A stretch of DNA of 64,000 nt from Chitinivibrionales bacterium (GCA_028278335.1 JANQEN010000206.1:1-64000), one strand, 5' to 3'. Shown: positions 15,315 to 26,027, counted from the first letter of the stretch. Notes: generated from the sequence alone by a model not told the origin. Numbers and translations are program-made.

Positions 15315-17413
15315 TCGGCAATCCTGATAGTCAAAACCTTCTTTACTTTATTTCCCGCTATATCTTCCGCTTCCAGTAAAAAGTTATTTACCCCCCGTTT
15401 TACCATCACCTTTCCAGAATAGATATAGTTGAGCCGTTCTCGAAGGGGAACGCCATTGACCCGACAGTAGACAATCGTTTCTGGTACACTACCGATACCA
15501 TCTTCAATCTCGACTTCCACCTCCATGGAAAGGCCACCGGTGTTAGTTGGCATAGGCGGTAAATCATCAACAACATACTGGCTTTCGTCCGGTTCTAGTA
15601 TGTCAACAGTTAGTGGTCCTGGTAAATAGTAAATGTCACCGGAAAGGATATTAGAAGGATTGCCTGCTCGGTCACTTGCTTTAATAACGAATCTGTTTTT
15701 TCCTTCCTCTAAGGGTATCTTTTCTTGCTCGCTGGGTTCTAAGGAAAACTGATCAACAGAGCCATTGACATTGACATTGAGTGCGAGCTGGTCGTTTTTT
15801 GTATAATCAAATACTTGAACAATTAGATGGCCAGTACGGCTTGCTCCATGGGATAGGCCTCCTAAGATAGCAATACGAGGAGGAATTTTATTTATAATGG
15901 GAGAGCTACCATCAACAAATACGTTAAAGATTTTATCTATCTCATCCCCACCCTCTTGGTCTATAGCTTCTATGCGGACCGCATAGTCACCAATGTCACG
16001 TTCGTAAACAGGTAAATGCATCGAAAAATTGCCCGATTGTAGTACTGGGACTCTTCTGCTATTTACATATAAAAGAGCCCACGGGTTTGTTCGTCCCATA
16101 ACAGTGATAGAATTTGATATGATTTTTTGCCCGTCTCTTGGTGAAGCAACGTCTAAAAATAGCGCAGCTCTTCTTGGTACATAGTGTACGGTAAGGTCTT
16201 GGTGAATTTCATCACCGTTGTATTTGCTGACTATGCTAACAGAATAGGACCCCGGCTCATCGGGTATATGAAGTGGATAGGTAAATTGGCCCTCTGGACG
16301 GATAGTGATAGGGATACCATTTATAGTGACTTCGGCACCACCCACGGTTAAGCCGGTAATGTAGATTATTGGTTTGTCAATTTTAGCATCATTAATAGGA
16401 CCAATAATTTTTAAAAAATTCTCCTTTTGAGGAGTGTATTCTATGGTTACCTTTTTCTCCTTGGTTACCGAACCCAATTTTGCTACTACCAAAATATGAT
16501 TTTTCCCAGGAAGTAAATTAACCATTACTTTAAAGGTTCCATCTGGTTTCGTGATACTTTGCTTGGTGCCGATAATCACTACTGCTCCCGGAGTGGCATT
16601 ACCCAGAATCTCAATACGATTCAGATTTGTTGTGCTATTGTTATCCGGTGATTCAACTGAAAGAAATAGTTCAGGATCGAGGTTGTTTGATGATTGGTCA
16701 GTAGTATCAATAAGTGTATCACGAGAAATAGAGTCTCTCCTATCCAACGTGTCATGATTGAGCGTGTCCAAAAGATGCATTCGCAGCGAGTCTAAGCCCT
16801 GCTTTTTCATTTCCTCAAATTTGAATATGTCTATTTCTCTTTTGTCTTTGAGGACTACACCCCTTTGTCTTGAACGTACTAACACCTCTCTTCGACTACC
16901 TATTCTTCGTACTGCAACTCGTCCATGGTAGACATCAACAATCGTTCGCGACCTTGAGACAATGAGGCCGAGCTTAGTACCACGAATAGCTGCCACAGCT
17001 GTTGGTGTTTCAAAGGAGAAGCTGGAATTCTTGTTTACAAGCTTTTTAACATTACCCCAGATTTGCCCGGTTGATACTTTAAGCTTCGATTGCGATGTGT
17101 TGGAGCTTTTATCCTGGAGGATTGAAGAGAGATTAACCACACTATTTTCGCTGAGCCTAATCAGCGAACCACTTTCAAAGGAGAGCTCTACCGAAGACTC
17201 TACAAAGGTACGAATGTCCCACTTCATTTTTAATTGCATACCAACCCGAGCTGGCCGCCACTTTCCTGTTGTTGGTGATCGCACCTCTGCTTTTCCCACA
17301 ATGCTTTTTATGGATACCTTCTCCGGAACGAAGTTTGTCTGACCCAAAGAGGACAGAGCCAAAGATAAAACACAGAGCGCTACAAGTGTGGTGGATAATG
17401 CTATTCTCATCAT
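15311..17413 (-). CDS. Exported FecR-domain protein with Ig-like repeats
   Basis: A 700-residue protein with an N-terminal signal peptide (MMRIALSTTLVALCVLSLAL). A FecR domain follows (about residues 36-200: VGKAEVRSPTTGKWRPARVG and TPTAVAAIRGTKLGLIVS). Then come four or more beta-sandwich domains of the glucodextranase-B/bacterial Ig type, each with a pattern like ITVMGRTNPWALLYVNSRRV. There is no helix between, so it is not a FecR-type anti-sigma factor of the inner membrane but a periplasmic or surface protein. It lies 29 nt after the giant surface protein and probably shares its transcript. Function unknown; a scaffold or polymer-binding role is a guess. Confidence 0.75.
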   Translation of the reverse strand: MMRIALSTTLVALCVLSLALSSLGQTNFVPEKVSIKSIVGKAEVRSPTTGKWRPARVGMQLKMKWDIRTFVESSVELSFESGSLIRLSENSVVNLSSILQDKSSNTSQSKLKVSTGQIWGNVKKLVNKNSSFSFETPTAVAAIRGTKLGLIVSRSRTIVDVYHGRVAVRRIGSRREVLVRSRQRGVVLKDKREIDIFKFEEMKKQGLDSLRMHLLDTLNHDTLDRRDSISRDTLIDTTDQSSNNLDPELFLSVESPDNNSTTNLNRIEILGNATPGAVVIIGTKQSITKPDGTFKVMVNLLPGKNHILVVAKLGSVTKEKKVTIEYTPQKENFLKIIGPINDAKIDKPIIYITGLTVGGAEVTINGIPITIRPEGQFTYPLHIPDEPGSYSVSIVSKYNGDEIHQDLTVHYVPRRAALFLDVASPRDGQKIISNSITVMGRTNPWALLYVNSRRVPVLQSGNFSMHLPVYERDIGDYAVRIEAIDQEGGDEIDKIFNVFVDGSSPIINKIPPRIAILGGLSHGASRTGHLIVQVFDYTKNDQLALNVNVNGSVDQFSLEPSEQEKIPLEEGKNRFVIKASDRAGNPSNILSGDIYYLPGPLTVDILEPDESQYVVDDLPPMPTNTGGLSMEVEVEIEDGIGSVPETIVYCRVNGVPLRERLNYIYSGKVMVKRGVNNFLLEAEDIAGNKVKKVLTIRIAD

Positions 17414-17442
17414 TGTGTCCTTTATAGAGTATTTTGTTTTTA

Positions 17443-20400
17443 CTATCGCAGCGTCACGATCTTTTTAACCGTGGCAAAATCATCGGCAATGAGCCGACAG
17501 AAATAGGTCCCCGACGGAACCAAACGACCGGCATTGCTTTTGCCATGCCAGATAATTGAGTAGAATCCAGGTTTCTGTTTTTTATGAACAAGGTCACGAA
17601 CTAGGCGACCGCGTGCATCATAGATGCGCATTGTCACGGTAAAGGGTTTGTTTTGGAGCCATCCATTGGAGTCCCATTTGTAAGGGATAACGTAGGGAAT
17701 AATTGCCCGGGGATTACAGGGATTTGGATAGGGCTGCCCTAAAGAAAAGGCTTTTGGTAAGGTATTAAGAAAGTCTTTGTTTGCAGTGACAAAGAGTGTA
17801 AAGAACTGTTCCTGATCCGTTGGAGAAATAGCAAGCACGCTATTGGGCGTATAGGCAATAAAGTTCTCTTTTGTTTTAATAAAGATGTAGATGGGTGACT
17901 TCTCGTTCAACCCAGAAATTGAAAGGGATAGAGAGGTTGTCGCTGGATCGCAGGCAGAGATACCCACTTGAAAAATATTGGCCTGCTCATTCCAGTGCTG
18001 ACGAATATCACTGGCATACTCTGCAACTGATCGTTGCCATTCAGGATGGGCAAAATAGAGGCGTGGCTCGGAACCCATTCGGGGAGGCTCTGGCCTGTCC
18101 AAAAGATCGTAGCCATTTTGTGCATCCTTGGCTATGCCAAAGAGGTTGTCCTCGTCTCTATTGATATTTGAAACCAAGGACATATTAAAGATCCACTCTG
18201 TTTTGTCAACAAATTTGGTGACCCGTGTTTTAACTGCTGAGCGGCTCTGATGAATAGGAGTTCCCTTAAGCACCACCTGTTGAGGATGATCTACCAATAC
18301 CCAGTATCCTTTCCAGGGGTACAGCACGCTTTGTGCTTCCTCATAGTCTCGTGTCCGCGGATTCCACTGCCAGAGTGTATAAGGTAAATTCCATTTAATC
18401 GGATAGGGAAAGGGTGAGGCGATTTGGTTCCAGCCGTAGGCCGCTTTAGCAAGGTTTACAATAACAGAGTCTGGAGCATTGGGGTTTAGGGTAAGAGCAA
18501 GGGATAGAGGTTTTTCCTGCTTTGTCCAGTATGCCTTGTCGCCAGTAAGGGCTGCTATACCATCAGAGCGGGTATAGTACTTGTAAATACTATTGGGTTC
18601 TTTCGATTCGTCCCAGTGTAAAATCTTTCCAGCCTGTTTAAAGGAAGCTGCGCTAAAGGATTCCGAGGGGACCGAGACCATATGCCACTGACCACTGTCA
18701 GACCAGGTGTGCATGGTTGCACCGCGGATGGTAAAGGTATCGACATAGGGCGTTAAATCGATTAGACCAGCCTGATCCTCTGTATAGCAGGAAAAGACAT
18801 AATTCCCATCAGAGAGGGGATACCAATTAAAGAGACCAGTGGTATTGGTAGCCCTTTTGTCCACACTTTTGGCTAGAGGAGTCATGGTTCCATGGAAGAG
18901 GAGCGTGGTGTCAAAGTCGTCCCGACCAATCATACTATACTGTGCAGCACCAAAGCTTATCCGTTTGCTTTTAAGGGTGGTTGTGGGTGCGTCGTTTGTA
19001 TTTATGACATAGCAGGAATAGGTACCGCGCACCGCTGCACCAATGCGATCTTTGGCAATGATGGTAAATGAAACAACACCAGTGTTGCTGTTTCCTGGCA
19101 CCCCCTGTAAGAGGAACTGTTTGATTGAGTCGGCACTGGTACCATTTTTAGGGGTTACTCGTAGCCAAGGGTTGTTTGTGTTGATACTTACTATAGTCGT
19201 ATCCCCTTTGTCCGGATCAAGGATGACCACTTCACCGATGAATAGGGAGTCCTCAAAAAGGGTGTCGGGATACTGAATCGAAGCGATGCGGGGAGCATCA
19301 TTGGTGTTTTGTACGGCTATGGCAAAATAGGTAGAGTCCATGGCACCCATAGGATCGCTTGCCCTTAGGCGAATGCGGTGCGAGCCCACATCACTATTGG
19401 TGGGTTTCCATTGGAGGGTGAGAGTGTTTTGATCGACCACAAAGCCTGGAGGTGCTGCAAGAACAGTCAGTGCAATTGGATCATTGTTGACATCATGCAC
19501 ACAGGGACCAAAGGTCCAAAGAGAGTCTTCAAATAGTGTATAGTTTTGGTTAACACAAAAGCGAGGTCGCCCATTATTGATCAGAATGCTGTCTGTTTTA
19601 AAATTGCCCACATTACCAGAGCTGTCATAGGGTGTCCATGCACCATGCCAATATCCCTGTTTGTTAATGTTGGGTACGGTGAATGAGGTGTCGCGATAGG
19701 CTAATCGATAGGCATTGGTAGTATCAAAGAGAGGGTTTTTATAGGCTAGGGTAAAATAGATACCCTTTTCAGGGGCCGTGTTATTGTTGGCAATTGAAAG
19801 GGTGACTGCAACCGCACTGTCTCCTTGGTTTCTAAAAAGTGCCTGGATCGTATTAATCGGTGCATCGCCATCAGGTAGCCGAACCCTACCGCTGGACTCA
19901 TTGGTAAAGATTGACCAGTTATCTGCGTTGTCAACAACAAAGGCTGCTGTATAGGCTATAACACCGTTTGTTGGAAAGGGACCCATGGTCACGCTCGAAT
20001 CAATACTTCCCACAAACTGAAAAAGTTCACCCTCAGAAGGTGTTTTAGGCATGGCCATTGAGGATGCGCAAACCTTGACTTCCTTAGCATCGGGGCTTGT
20101 GGAGGGTGTCCAATACACTGCCGCTGTTGAGCAATTAACTGCACGCACTGTTAAGCCGGTTACTGGATTGGGCGGTGTGCCATCATCAATATAGGTGACA
20201 CCAAAGGGTACGGTCTGGTCAATTCGGATATTATAGGCGCTGCCATCACCAAAGGTGTTCTCTTCCATGATCAGCGAGAGTTTGGTCCCGATCTCAGCCC
20301 AGGACTCAATCACTTGAGCTTGGACTTCTAAAATTGTTATTCGCACAGTGTCTTGGGTTGTCCCAAAGGCAAAGGGCCAGGGTGATGCCACAAGCAGAGA

Positions 20401-23400
20401 GTCGGCCGTGCCATTGTTGACATAGAGACCCACCCGATGATCTGTGTGAATAGAGGTCGACTGGACCGGCTTGTCAAAGATAAGTTCTAACACATTGGTT
20501 GTTTCTCTATAGGATGCCGAGCGCACACCCACAATGGGTGGTATGCCCATATAGGCGATATTTGCAGCAGAGGCACTGGCTGCAGGATTGCCAAGAGTAT
20601 CTTGATACTCTAAAGTGATTGTATAGAGGGCATTGTTAACCAGATGATCATTGGGTTCGGTAGAAACGGTTGACACATTGGTATTGTTGGAGAGATCATT
20701 TCCAGAGAGTGTCGTGGTGTGGACGCCGCCCGCTTCAAACCCTGCTGAAAAGATGATACTGTGCGTACCACTGGGGTCTGCAGTCCCTCCAGTATTGACA
20801 ATACTGAGTTTGACTGTACCAGACAGTGCTGCCTCGGGCAGGGAGAAATTGAGGCCAAAGGTGCTGTCTAATGTGATATTGGCCAGCGGTGCGTTGAGGA
20901 TAGGTGGTTCTGTTTGGGTATCCTCGGTGACAAAAAACCACTGGGTGTTTGCAGCAAATCCTGGATGATAATTGCCTGAAGTGTCCATAAAGCAGGTGAT
21001 ATCAAAAAGAATGTAGTAGCCGGTTTTACTGGCCAGGGTTGAAGTCGGATTAATGGTAATGATGGTTGAGCCACTACCACTGACGCCGGGGGCATTAACC
21101 GAGATGGTTTCGTGAATACCAAGGTCTGCTGTGCGGGCAATATAGATATTTCCACTGTCAACAACCACATCTTCGGAAAAGGCAATGGTGAGGTTTGTGT
21201 TGAGCGGTACTGCGATGCTTCCTAACGCTGGAACGAGTGATACAATTGTCGGATCAATGGTGTCTTGAACCTGAATAGTCACCAGGGCAGTATCCGAATT
21301 GTCAACACCATCATTGGTAATGTAGGAGAAGAATGCCGAGCCAATCATGTCTGTCTGAGGAGTATAGGTGAATGACCCATCACTATTAAAGGAGAGTGTT
21401 CCCACAGCAACATTTTGGGTGAGGGTTGCAGAAAAAGGATCACCCTCAGGATCAGAATCATTGGCTAGAAAGCCTGGTGCTGTAATGGTCAGTGGAGTGT
21501 TTTGTGACGTGATATAGCTATCGTCTGCAACAATTGGTGCGTCGTTTACCGCAAAAACATTGATAGTAATTGCAATAGAGTCACTATCAACTAATCCATC
21601 ATTGACTCGAAAGCTTATGGTGCGGGGTATGGTTGATGGAGCGTCGCTGGGATTATAGTAGGCAATGCTACGCAGCGCTGTTTGATAGTTAGCTATCGTA
21701 GCAGAGCCGGAAAGACCCAATATACCAGTGCTGGAATTGTAGGTCCCGGTGATGCCGTTTTGGTTTACAAATACCAAGGAGTCCACATTGACCGATAAGC
21801 CTGCGGTAATTTTTATGGTTGCACCGGAACAATTACTGTTGTCCGGGTCTGACACGGTGATGCTATCATCAATAGTAACCGGAGGATTGTTTTCGTTATA
21901 GCCAAAGGAGGAGGTGTTGTTTACCAATTGGGGCTGGTCATTTATAGGGGTTACCGTAAACATTCGTGTAACCGGTTGGCTTACTGAGCTCCCATCATAC
22001 ACAGTAAAACTAACAGTCCGGGTTATAATCGACGGATTATCGCTGCTGTTTTCATAGGTTACACTTCTAAGAGCGGTCTGGTAGTTGGCCAGAGCAGAGG
22101 TGCCCGATAAGGTCAACATCCCATTGGTGCTGTCAAAACTTCCGATAATGCCATTTTGAGACGTAAAGAGAAGCCGATCCTCGGTGGGCATATTATTTGT
22201 TGTAATAGCTACCTCCGCAGATTCACACATGGCATTGTCCATGTCAGTAACGGTGATTGCATTGTCAATAACCGTGGCAGCATCATTCTCGGTATAGACA
22301 AAGGAACCTCCAGTACCGGTCAGTACTGGAGGATCATTCATGTCATCAATAATGATGGAAAAGGCCTCCTCATAGTACAGTGTCCCCACACCATTATCAG
22401 TTGTACGCACCCGTATTGACATTGAGGGGTTGGTCTCGAAGTCAAAGATGGCATTGGAAAAGAGGGTATCACCGTTTATGGCAAAGGATGCATTATCTGT
22501 GCTTCCCGTGCCGGAGACTAGCGTGTAGGTGTGTTGATCACTACCATTGGGATCAGTTGTTGAGAAGAATCCGATAAAAGTGCCTATCGCCTGATTTTCA
22601 TTGATGACGTCGTTGCTGAGGTTTATATCGGTTGGCACATCATTAAAGGCCCAGTTTGTGTTACCCCCAGCATCAACACAATTTACCGTGGGCACACCCT
22701 GTGATCCCTGAGATGCATCGCAGTTGCCAATTTTGGCATAGTCAGCACTAAGAGTTCCTGAGATATCTAAATACCAAGGATTGGCAGGGTTCATATTGAG
22801 TAAGTTGCCACTTTGCCCAGAGAAAGAAGCATTACCGCCAACCGTGATAGTTGTTAAGGCGTGATTTAAGAGGGTTGTACTATCGCCGTTGGTGAGTGTT
22901 AGATTATTGGCAACTTGCATATTAAATGAGTTTAAATCAAATGTTCCAGCAGTTTGGGTAAAGGCTTCGGTTTGCAGAGAATCATTTAGAATACGTAACG
23001 TGCCTGAACCTGAATGGAGAAGGGGGGGGAATTTCTCATTGTTAGGCAGTTTTAAATCTTGCGCACCGGAGCCAGTGAATTCCATCACTGCGGTCCCGGC
23101 ATAGAGGGTGTCAACGTCGGTGAAGTCAGCGCATCCACTGATCCGCAAGGAGCAGGCATTAAAATCAAAGTTGGACATCATGCCATAATACAACTCGTCA
23201 ACAGCGTGGACACTATTCCCAAAATCCAAGGTGTCGTATTCGACAATGAGCGTGTCTGCCATAAAGTCATCGGCTAAGGTAAAATAGGCAGTGCTACCAC
23301 TTCCACCAAAGGTGACCTTATGAAAAGCAGATCCCCCGGAGGTGATCGTGTGGTATCCGGTTGAGGTGTCAAATTCAACTTTACCGTTGTTGTGGTTAAA

Positions 23401-25422
23401 GGTGCCGCTATTGTTAAAGCTGCCCTTGATAAACATGATGTTGTTGGTGGGAGCTGTAAAGGTTGCCCCTGTTTGAATGGTCAGGCTTTTCATCATGAGT
23501 GTGGCACTGTCCAAGGCGAGAACAGTGGCGCCGGTGTTGACCGTTACATCAGGAAAGTGAAAGGAGCATGGCTTGAAGGGTTGCGTGCCAGTGCCGGCAA
23601 AGGTAAGGGCGCCGCTTTCTCGGCTCATAGTGCCGATCGCCTTAAAATCTGCCGTGTCTGTGACGTAGAGGTGGGTGTTCCCAAAGTTAAGGGTTCCGCC
23701 AGAGAGCCAAATTTGCTCAACCGTATCCTTTGCCCCGTAATTGCCAAGGAAGAGTGTGCCACTACCAACGCGTAGCTCCTCTGCTCGAAAGGCTTGGTCC
23801 TTAATAAAGGTTTGTCCGGTCCCAATCTGAAAAAGGGTGGGGAAGAGTTCGCCAGTCTTGGGAATAAAGACATTTTTGGTAGGACTGTTAAAGAGTATAG
23901 TACCATCATTGGTAATAAGCTCCACCGCACCGGAAAAATCAGCGCTATCGTAAATGGTTAGGGTTCTGTTGGCAAAACAGAACAGGCCCGGCGTGTTGAC
24001 AAAGTAGATCGATGAGATCGCCGTATTGATGGTAAGCGTGCAGGAGGCGTTTGAAACAACTCCATCAAAGATCACCGTGTCCATGTCGTCGGGTATACCA
24101 TCGGGATACCAGTTGACATCCCGATACCACAGGTTGTCACCGAAGCTATTCTCCCAGGTTTTTCCTGCCGGATACATGACCGTATTTTCATAGGCACCCA
24201 GAGAGGGGCTTGCACTTCTGCCAATACCCTCTATGTCAACTGTAGGAATAAGACCCCCGGACATGCCCATACCATAACAGGGGCTCCCGCTTTGTAATTT
24301 CAGGCTGTCATCGGGGGTTCCTAACATGTTATCAAAGCCGTCTGCATCAAAGAAGAGGGGAAAGGTGTCGAGATTATTTCCATTGTTAATACCAAAGGCA
24401 TTGCCGCCAACCCAGGAGGCGCTACTGCCGCAGCCCTCAATATCACTGTATTGGATGCTGGGGTTGCTTGAGCCCTCGTTGCGGATCTCGGGATTACTGA
24501 CAATGGCCCTGTTAGACCAAAGAATGGTGTTTCGTATATCAGGAAATCCCGCAGTGGTGTTTTGATTAAAGAGGGCCCCACCAAGCATGGCTTCATTGCC
24601 TACAAAGGTGCAGTTGTAAATGTGATTTGATGCTGCACTCATGCGCATGACATAGGTGCCACCACCCTCTTTGGCTTTATTGCCCACCACTATAGAGTTT
24701 ATAAGCATGGAGGAGTCGTTTTCAAACAGAATACCCCCACCCATACTATCGGAGACATTACCGTAGATTCTACAGTTACGTATGGTCGCTTTCATGTTTT
24801 TACAAAAGATGCCCCCGCCTCGTTTTTTACTGTAATTTTTTCGAATAATACAGTTTGTTAAGGTGTCACCCTTAAAGAGTGAACCCATATACACACCACC
24901 ACCATAATCAAAATTACTACCGCCATTGGCAAAACCACCCTCTATAATAAAGCCGTCCATAATAGCGCGCTCTACATTGTAGAACTTTACAACATGAAAG
25001 GAATTGTCCGAGCTATCACCAATGGAGCCAATATCACCACTGAGCACGGTTGGGAACTGCTTGGGATTTCGTGCACCACCTGTTGTTGGGTAGCCACCTA
25101 ATATTTTCATCCAACTCTTAACCGTAAAGGAGGAATCCCGGGCATTGTCGCTGGTTGGCTTGTATACACCCTGGGCCACATGGATTATATCGGTGGAGTT
25201 GCAGGCATCAAAGGCATCGTGCAATTGATTAAAGGCATTGGGCCAGTCCGCACCGGTGTTGCCGCCTCCTGCAGCAATGTCGACATACCAGTCGGTTTGG
25301 GAAAATCCCCCGGTTATCCAACCAATACCAAGCACCATAAGCACTAAAAAAACTCCCCACCGTTGGACAGGGACTGCACCACAGATTTTGCTTCTCTTCA
25401 TCATTATTTTTGATCTTTCCAT
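17443..25422 (-). CDS. Giant surface protein: beta-helix, cadherin/VCBS-like repeats, T9SS/FlgD-like C-terminus
   Basis: About 2,660 residues. The N-terminal signal peptide leads into a right-handed beta-helix of the polymorphic outer-membrane type (repeats such as GGGVYMGS, GGGIFCKN, GGGILFEN to about residue 430). A region rich in short beta-strands follows. From about 990 come cadherin/VCBS-type repeats (DINLSNDVINENQAIGTF, then SFVYTEN, SFGYNEN, SYITSQN with DSDPEGD). An SbsA-like Ig domain follows (FSEDVVVDSGNIYI), then Ig-like domains with LFEDSLF. The last ~90 residues match a FlgD/T9SS type A sorting domain (QPYPNPCNPRAIIPYVIPY, YDARGRLVRDL, SGTYFCRL). It is probably secreted and outer-membrane anchored. 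I prefer ATG 25422; GTG 25446 and ATG 25404 are alternatives. Confidence 0.82.
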   Translation of the reverse strand: MERSKIMMKRSKICGAVPVQRWGVFLVLMVLGIGWITGGFSQTDWYVDIAAGGGNTGADWPNAFNQLHDAFDACNSTDIIHVAQGVYKPTSDNARDSSFTVKSWMKILGGYPTTGGARNPKQFPTVLSGDIGSIGDSSDNSFHVVKFYNVERAIMDGFIIEGGFANGGSNFDYGGGVYMGSLFKGDTLTNCIIRKNYSKKRGGGIFCKNMKATIRNCRIYGNVSDSMGGGILFENDSSMLINSIVVGNKAKEGGGTYVMRMSAASNHIYNCTFVGNEAMLGGALFNQNTTAGFPDIRNTILWSNRAIVSNPEIRNEGSSNPSIQYSDIEGCGSSASWVGGNAFGINNGNNLDTFPLFFDADGFDNMLGTPDDSLKLQSGSPCYGMGMSGGLIPTVDIEGIGRSASPSLGAYENTVMYPAGKTWENSFGDNLWYRDVNWYPDGIPDDMDTVIFDGVVSNASCTLTINTAISSIYFVNTPGLFCFANRTLTIYDSADFSGAVELITNDGTILFNSPTKNVFIPKTGELFPTLFQIGTGQTFIKDQAFRAEELRVGSGTLFLGNYGAKDTVEQIWLSGGTLNFGNTHLYVTDTADFKAIGTMSRESGALTFAGTGTQPFKPCSFHFPDVTVNTGATVLALDSATLMMKSLTIQTGATFTAPTNNIMFIKGSFNNSGTFNHNNGKVEFDTSTGYHTITSGGSAFHKVTFGGSGSTAYFTLADDFMADTLIVEYDTLDFGNSVHAVDELYYGMMSNFDFNACSLRISGCADFTDVDTLYAGTAVMEFTGSGAQDLKLPNNEKFPPLLHSGSGTLRILNDSLQTEAFTQTAGTFDLNSFNMQVANNLTLTNGDSTTLLNHALTTITVGGNASFSGQSGNLLNMNPANPWYLDISGTLSADYAKIGNCDASQGSQGVPTVNCVDAGGNTNWAFNDVPTDINLSNDVINENQAIGTFIGFFSTTDPNGSDQHTYTLVSGTGSTDNASFAINGDTLFSNAIFDFETNPSMSIRVRTTDNGVGTLYYEEAFSIIIDDMNDPPVLTGTGGSFVYTENDAATVIDNAITVTDMDNAMCESAEVAITTNNMPTEDRLLFTSQNGIIGSFDSTNGMLTLSGTSALANYQTALRSVTYENSSDNPSIITRTVSFTVYDGSSVSQPVTRMFTVTPINDQPQLVNNTSSFGYNENNPPVTIDDSITVSDPDNSNCSGATIKITAGLSVNVDSLVFVNQNGITGTYNSSTGILGLSGSATIANYQTALRSIAYYNPSDAPSTIPRTISFRVNDGLVDSDSIAITINVFAVNDAPIVADDSYITSQNTPLTITAPGFLANDSDPEGDPFSATLTQNVAVGTLSFNSDGSFTYTPQTDMIGSAFFSYITNDGVDNSDTALVTIQVQDTIDPTIVSLVPALGSIAVPLNTNLTIAFSEDVVVDSGNIYIARTADLGIHETISVNAPGVSGSGSTIITINPTSTLASKTGYYILFDITCFMDTSGNYHPGFAANTQWFFVTEDTQTEPPILNAPLANITLDSTFGLNFSLPEAALSGTVKLSIVNTGGTADPSGTHSIIFSAGFEAGGVHTTTLSGNDLSNNTNVSTVSTEPNDHLVNNALYTITLEYQDTLGNPAASASAANIAYMGIPPIVGVRSASYRETTNVLELIFDKPVQSTSIHTDHRVGLYVNNGTADSLLVASPWPFAFGTTQDTVRITILEVQAQVIESWAEIGTKLSLIMEENTFGDGSAYNIRIDQTVPFGVTYIDDGTPPNPVTGLTVRAVNCSTAAVYWTPSTSPDAKEVKVCASSMAMPKTPSEGELFQFVGSIDSSVTMGPFPTNGVIAYTAAFVVDNADNWSIFTNESSGRVRLPDGDAPINTIQALFRNQGDSAVAVTLSIANNNTAPEKGIYFTLAYKNPLFDTTNAYRLAYRDTSFTVPNINKQGYWHGAWTPYDSSGNVGNFKTDSILINNGRPRFCVNQNYTLFEDSLWTFGPCVHDVNNDPIALTVLAAPPGFVVDQNTLTLQWKPTNSDVGSHRIRLRASDPMGAMDSTYFAIAVQNTNDAPRIASIQYPDTLFEDSLFIGEVVILDPDKGDTTIVSINTNNPWLRVTPKNGTSADSIKQFLLQGVPGNSNTGVVSFTIIAKDRIGAAVRGTYSCYVINTNDAPTTTLKSKRISFGAAQYSMIGRDDFDTTLLFHGTMTPLAKSVDKRATNTTGLFNWYPLSDGNYVFSCYTEDQAGLIDLTPYVDTFTIRGATMHTWSDSGQWHMVSVPSESFSAASFKQAGKILHWDESKEPNSIYKYYTRSDGIAALTGDKAYWTKQEKPLSLALTLNPNAPDSVIVNLAKAAYGWNQIASPFPYPIKWNLPYTLWQWNPRTRDYEEAQSVLYPWKGYWVLVDHPQQVVLKGTPIHQSRSAVKTRVTKFVDKTEWIFNMSLVSNINRDEDNLFGIAKDAQNGYDLLDRPEPPRMGSEPRLYFAHPEWQRSVAEYASDIRQHWNEQANIFQVGISACDPATTSLSLSISGLNEKSPIYIFIKTKENFIAYTPNSVLAISPTDQEQFFTLFVTANKDFLNTLPKAFSLGQPYPNPCNPRAIIPYVIPYKWDSNGWLQNKPFTVTMRIYDARGRLVRDLVHKKQKPGFYSIIWHGKSNAGRLVPSGTYFCRLIADDFATVKKIVTLR

Positions 25423-25482
25423 GGAACCAAAGCCTCTTTGCCTCACTAGATTGAATTCTATATATTAGACAGTAACTTGCTT

Positions 25483-25511
25483 ATTATACCACTAAGAGGG
25501 TTAAAAATCAA
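25483..25511 (-). promoter_or_regulatory. Sigma-70 promoter for the giant surface-protein gene
   Basis: On the minus strand TTGATT (25511-25506) and a perfect TATAAT (25488-25483) are separated by exactly 17 nt, placing the start of transcription near 25476, some 55 nt before the preferred ATG. Confidence 0.7.
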
Positions 25512-25645
25512 CATGGGTTAATCGCTTAAGTTGTTAAATTCGTCAGTTTGAAAATTACTTCTATTATAGGACTATTTTACGGTTTTTTCTGTGATCCGAG
25601 TCACAGAGGCTTTTATATAAAAGATTATTTGTTTTTTAATGATCC

Positions 25646-25786
25646 GGGGGGAAGCCCCCCACTGTGAGCTTCCCTCGTCTCTTTTAACTGCTTGCATCCA
25701 CAAAATCAGTTCCACCTAGACGGTGGACCTGCTCTTGTGGGCAAGCAGATAACAAAGATTCTCAGGTGATCTCACAGATTCCCCCT
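25646..25786 (-). ncRNA. Structured RNA element, copy 2 (family unknown)
   Basis: Counterpart of the element at 142-282, on the opposite strand. Closing stem 25777-25771 with 25668-25662, the same bubble sequences (ATCACCTGAGA, TTTGTTAT, ACGAGGGAAG), the same CTGCTTGC/GCAAGCAG helix, and a long terminal hairpin with the same G-A mismatch and five-base loop. Relative to copy 1 the closing stem has three compensatory pair exchanges; the bubble helix has one (C-G to U-A) and the apical hairpin two (U-A to C-G). A 6-bp G/C hairpin (25646-25660) follows at the 3' end. It sits in a 580-nt gap between the giant surface gene and metH, with no promoter I could name. Outside the promoter, this element and the metH terminator, I see nothing else in the gap. 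Confidence 0.6.
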
Positions 25787-25902
25787 GTAACTATCTTGAA
25801 CTGAGAGTGTTAATGTTCTTTCGAAAAAGGGGAAAAAATAGATTAAATCCTGCTCAGTTTTAATCCTTGTAGTATTATTGGGAATTATAGAATTGGATGG
25901 AT

Positions 25903-25932
25903 AAAAAAGTGCCCAAAGCGTTGGCTCTGGGC
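25903..25932 (-). terminator. Rho-independent terminator downstream of metH
   Basis: Read on the minus strand, GCCCAGAG and CTTTGGGC form an 8-bp stem (one G-U) around a 6-nt loop, followed by AC and six T. It lies about 95 nt after the metH stop. Confidence 0.8.
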
Positions 25933-26027
25933 TCTAAGATTCAAGAAAAACTCACGACAGAATCAGGATTGGTTACTCTCCTCGGTTGTGTCCATAATGG
26001 GACTGTCATCTCCAGAATCAACTGGCA

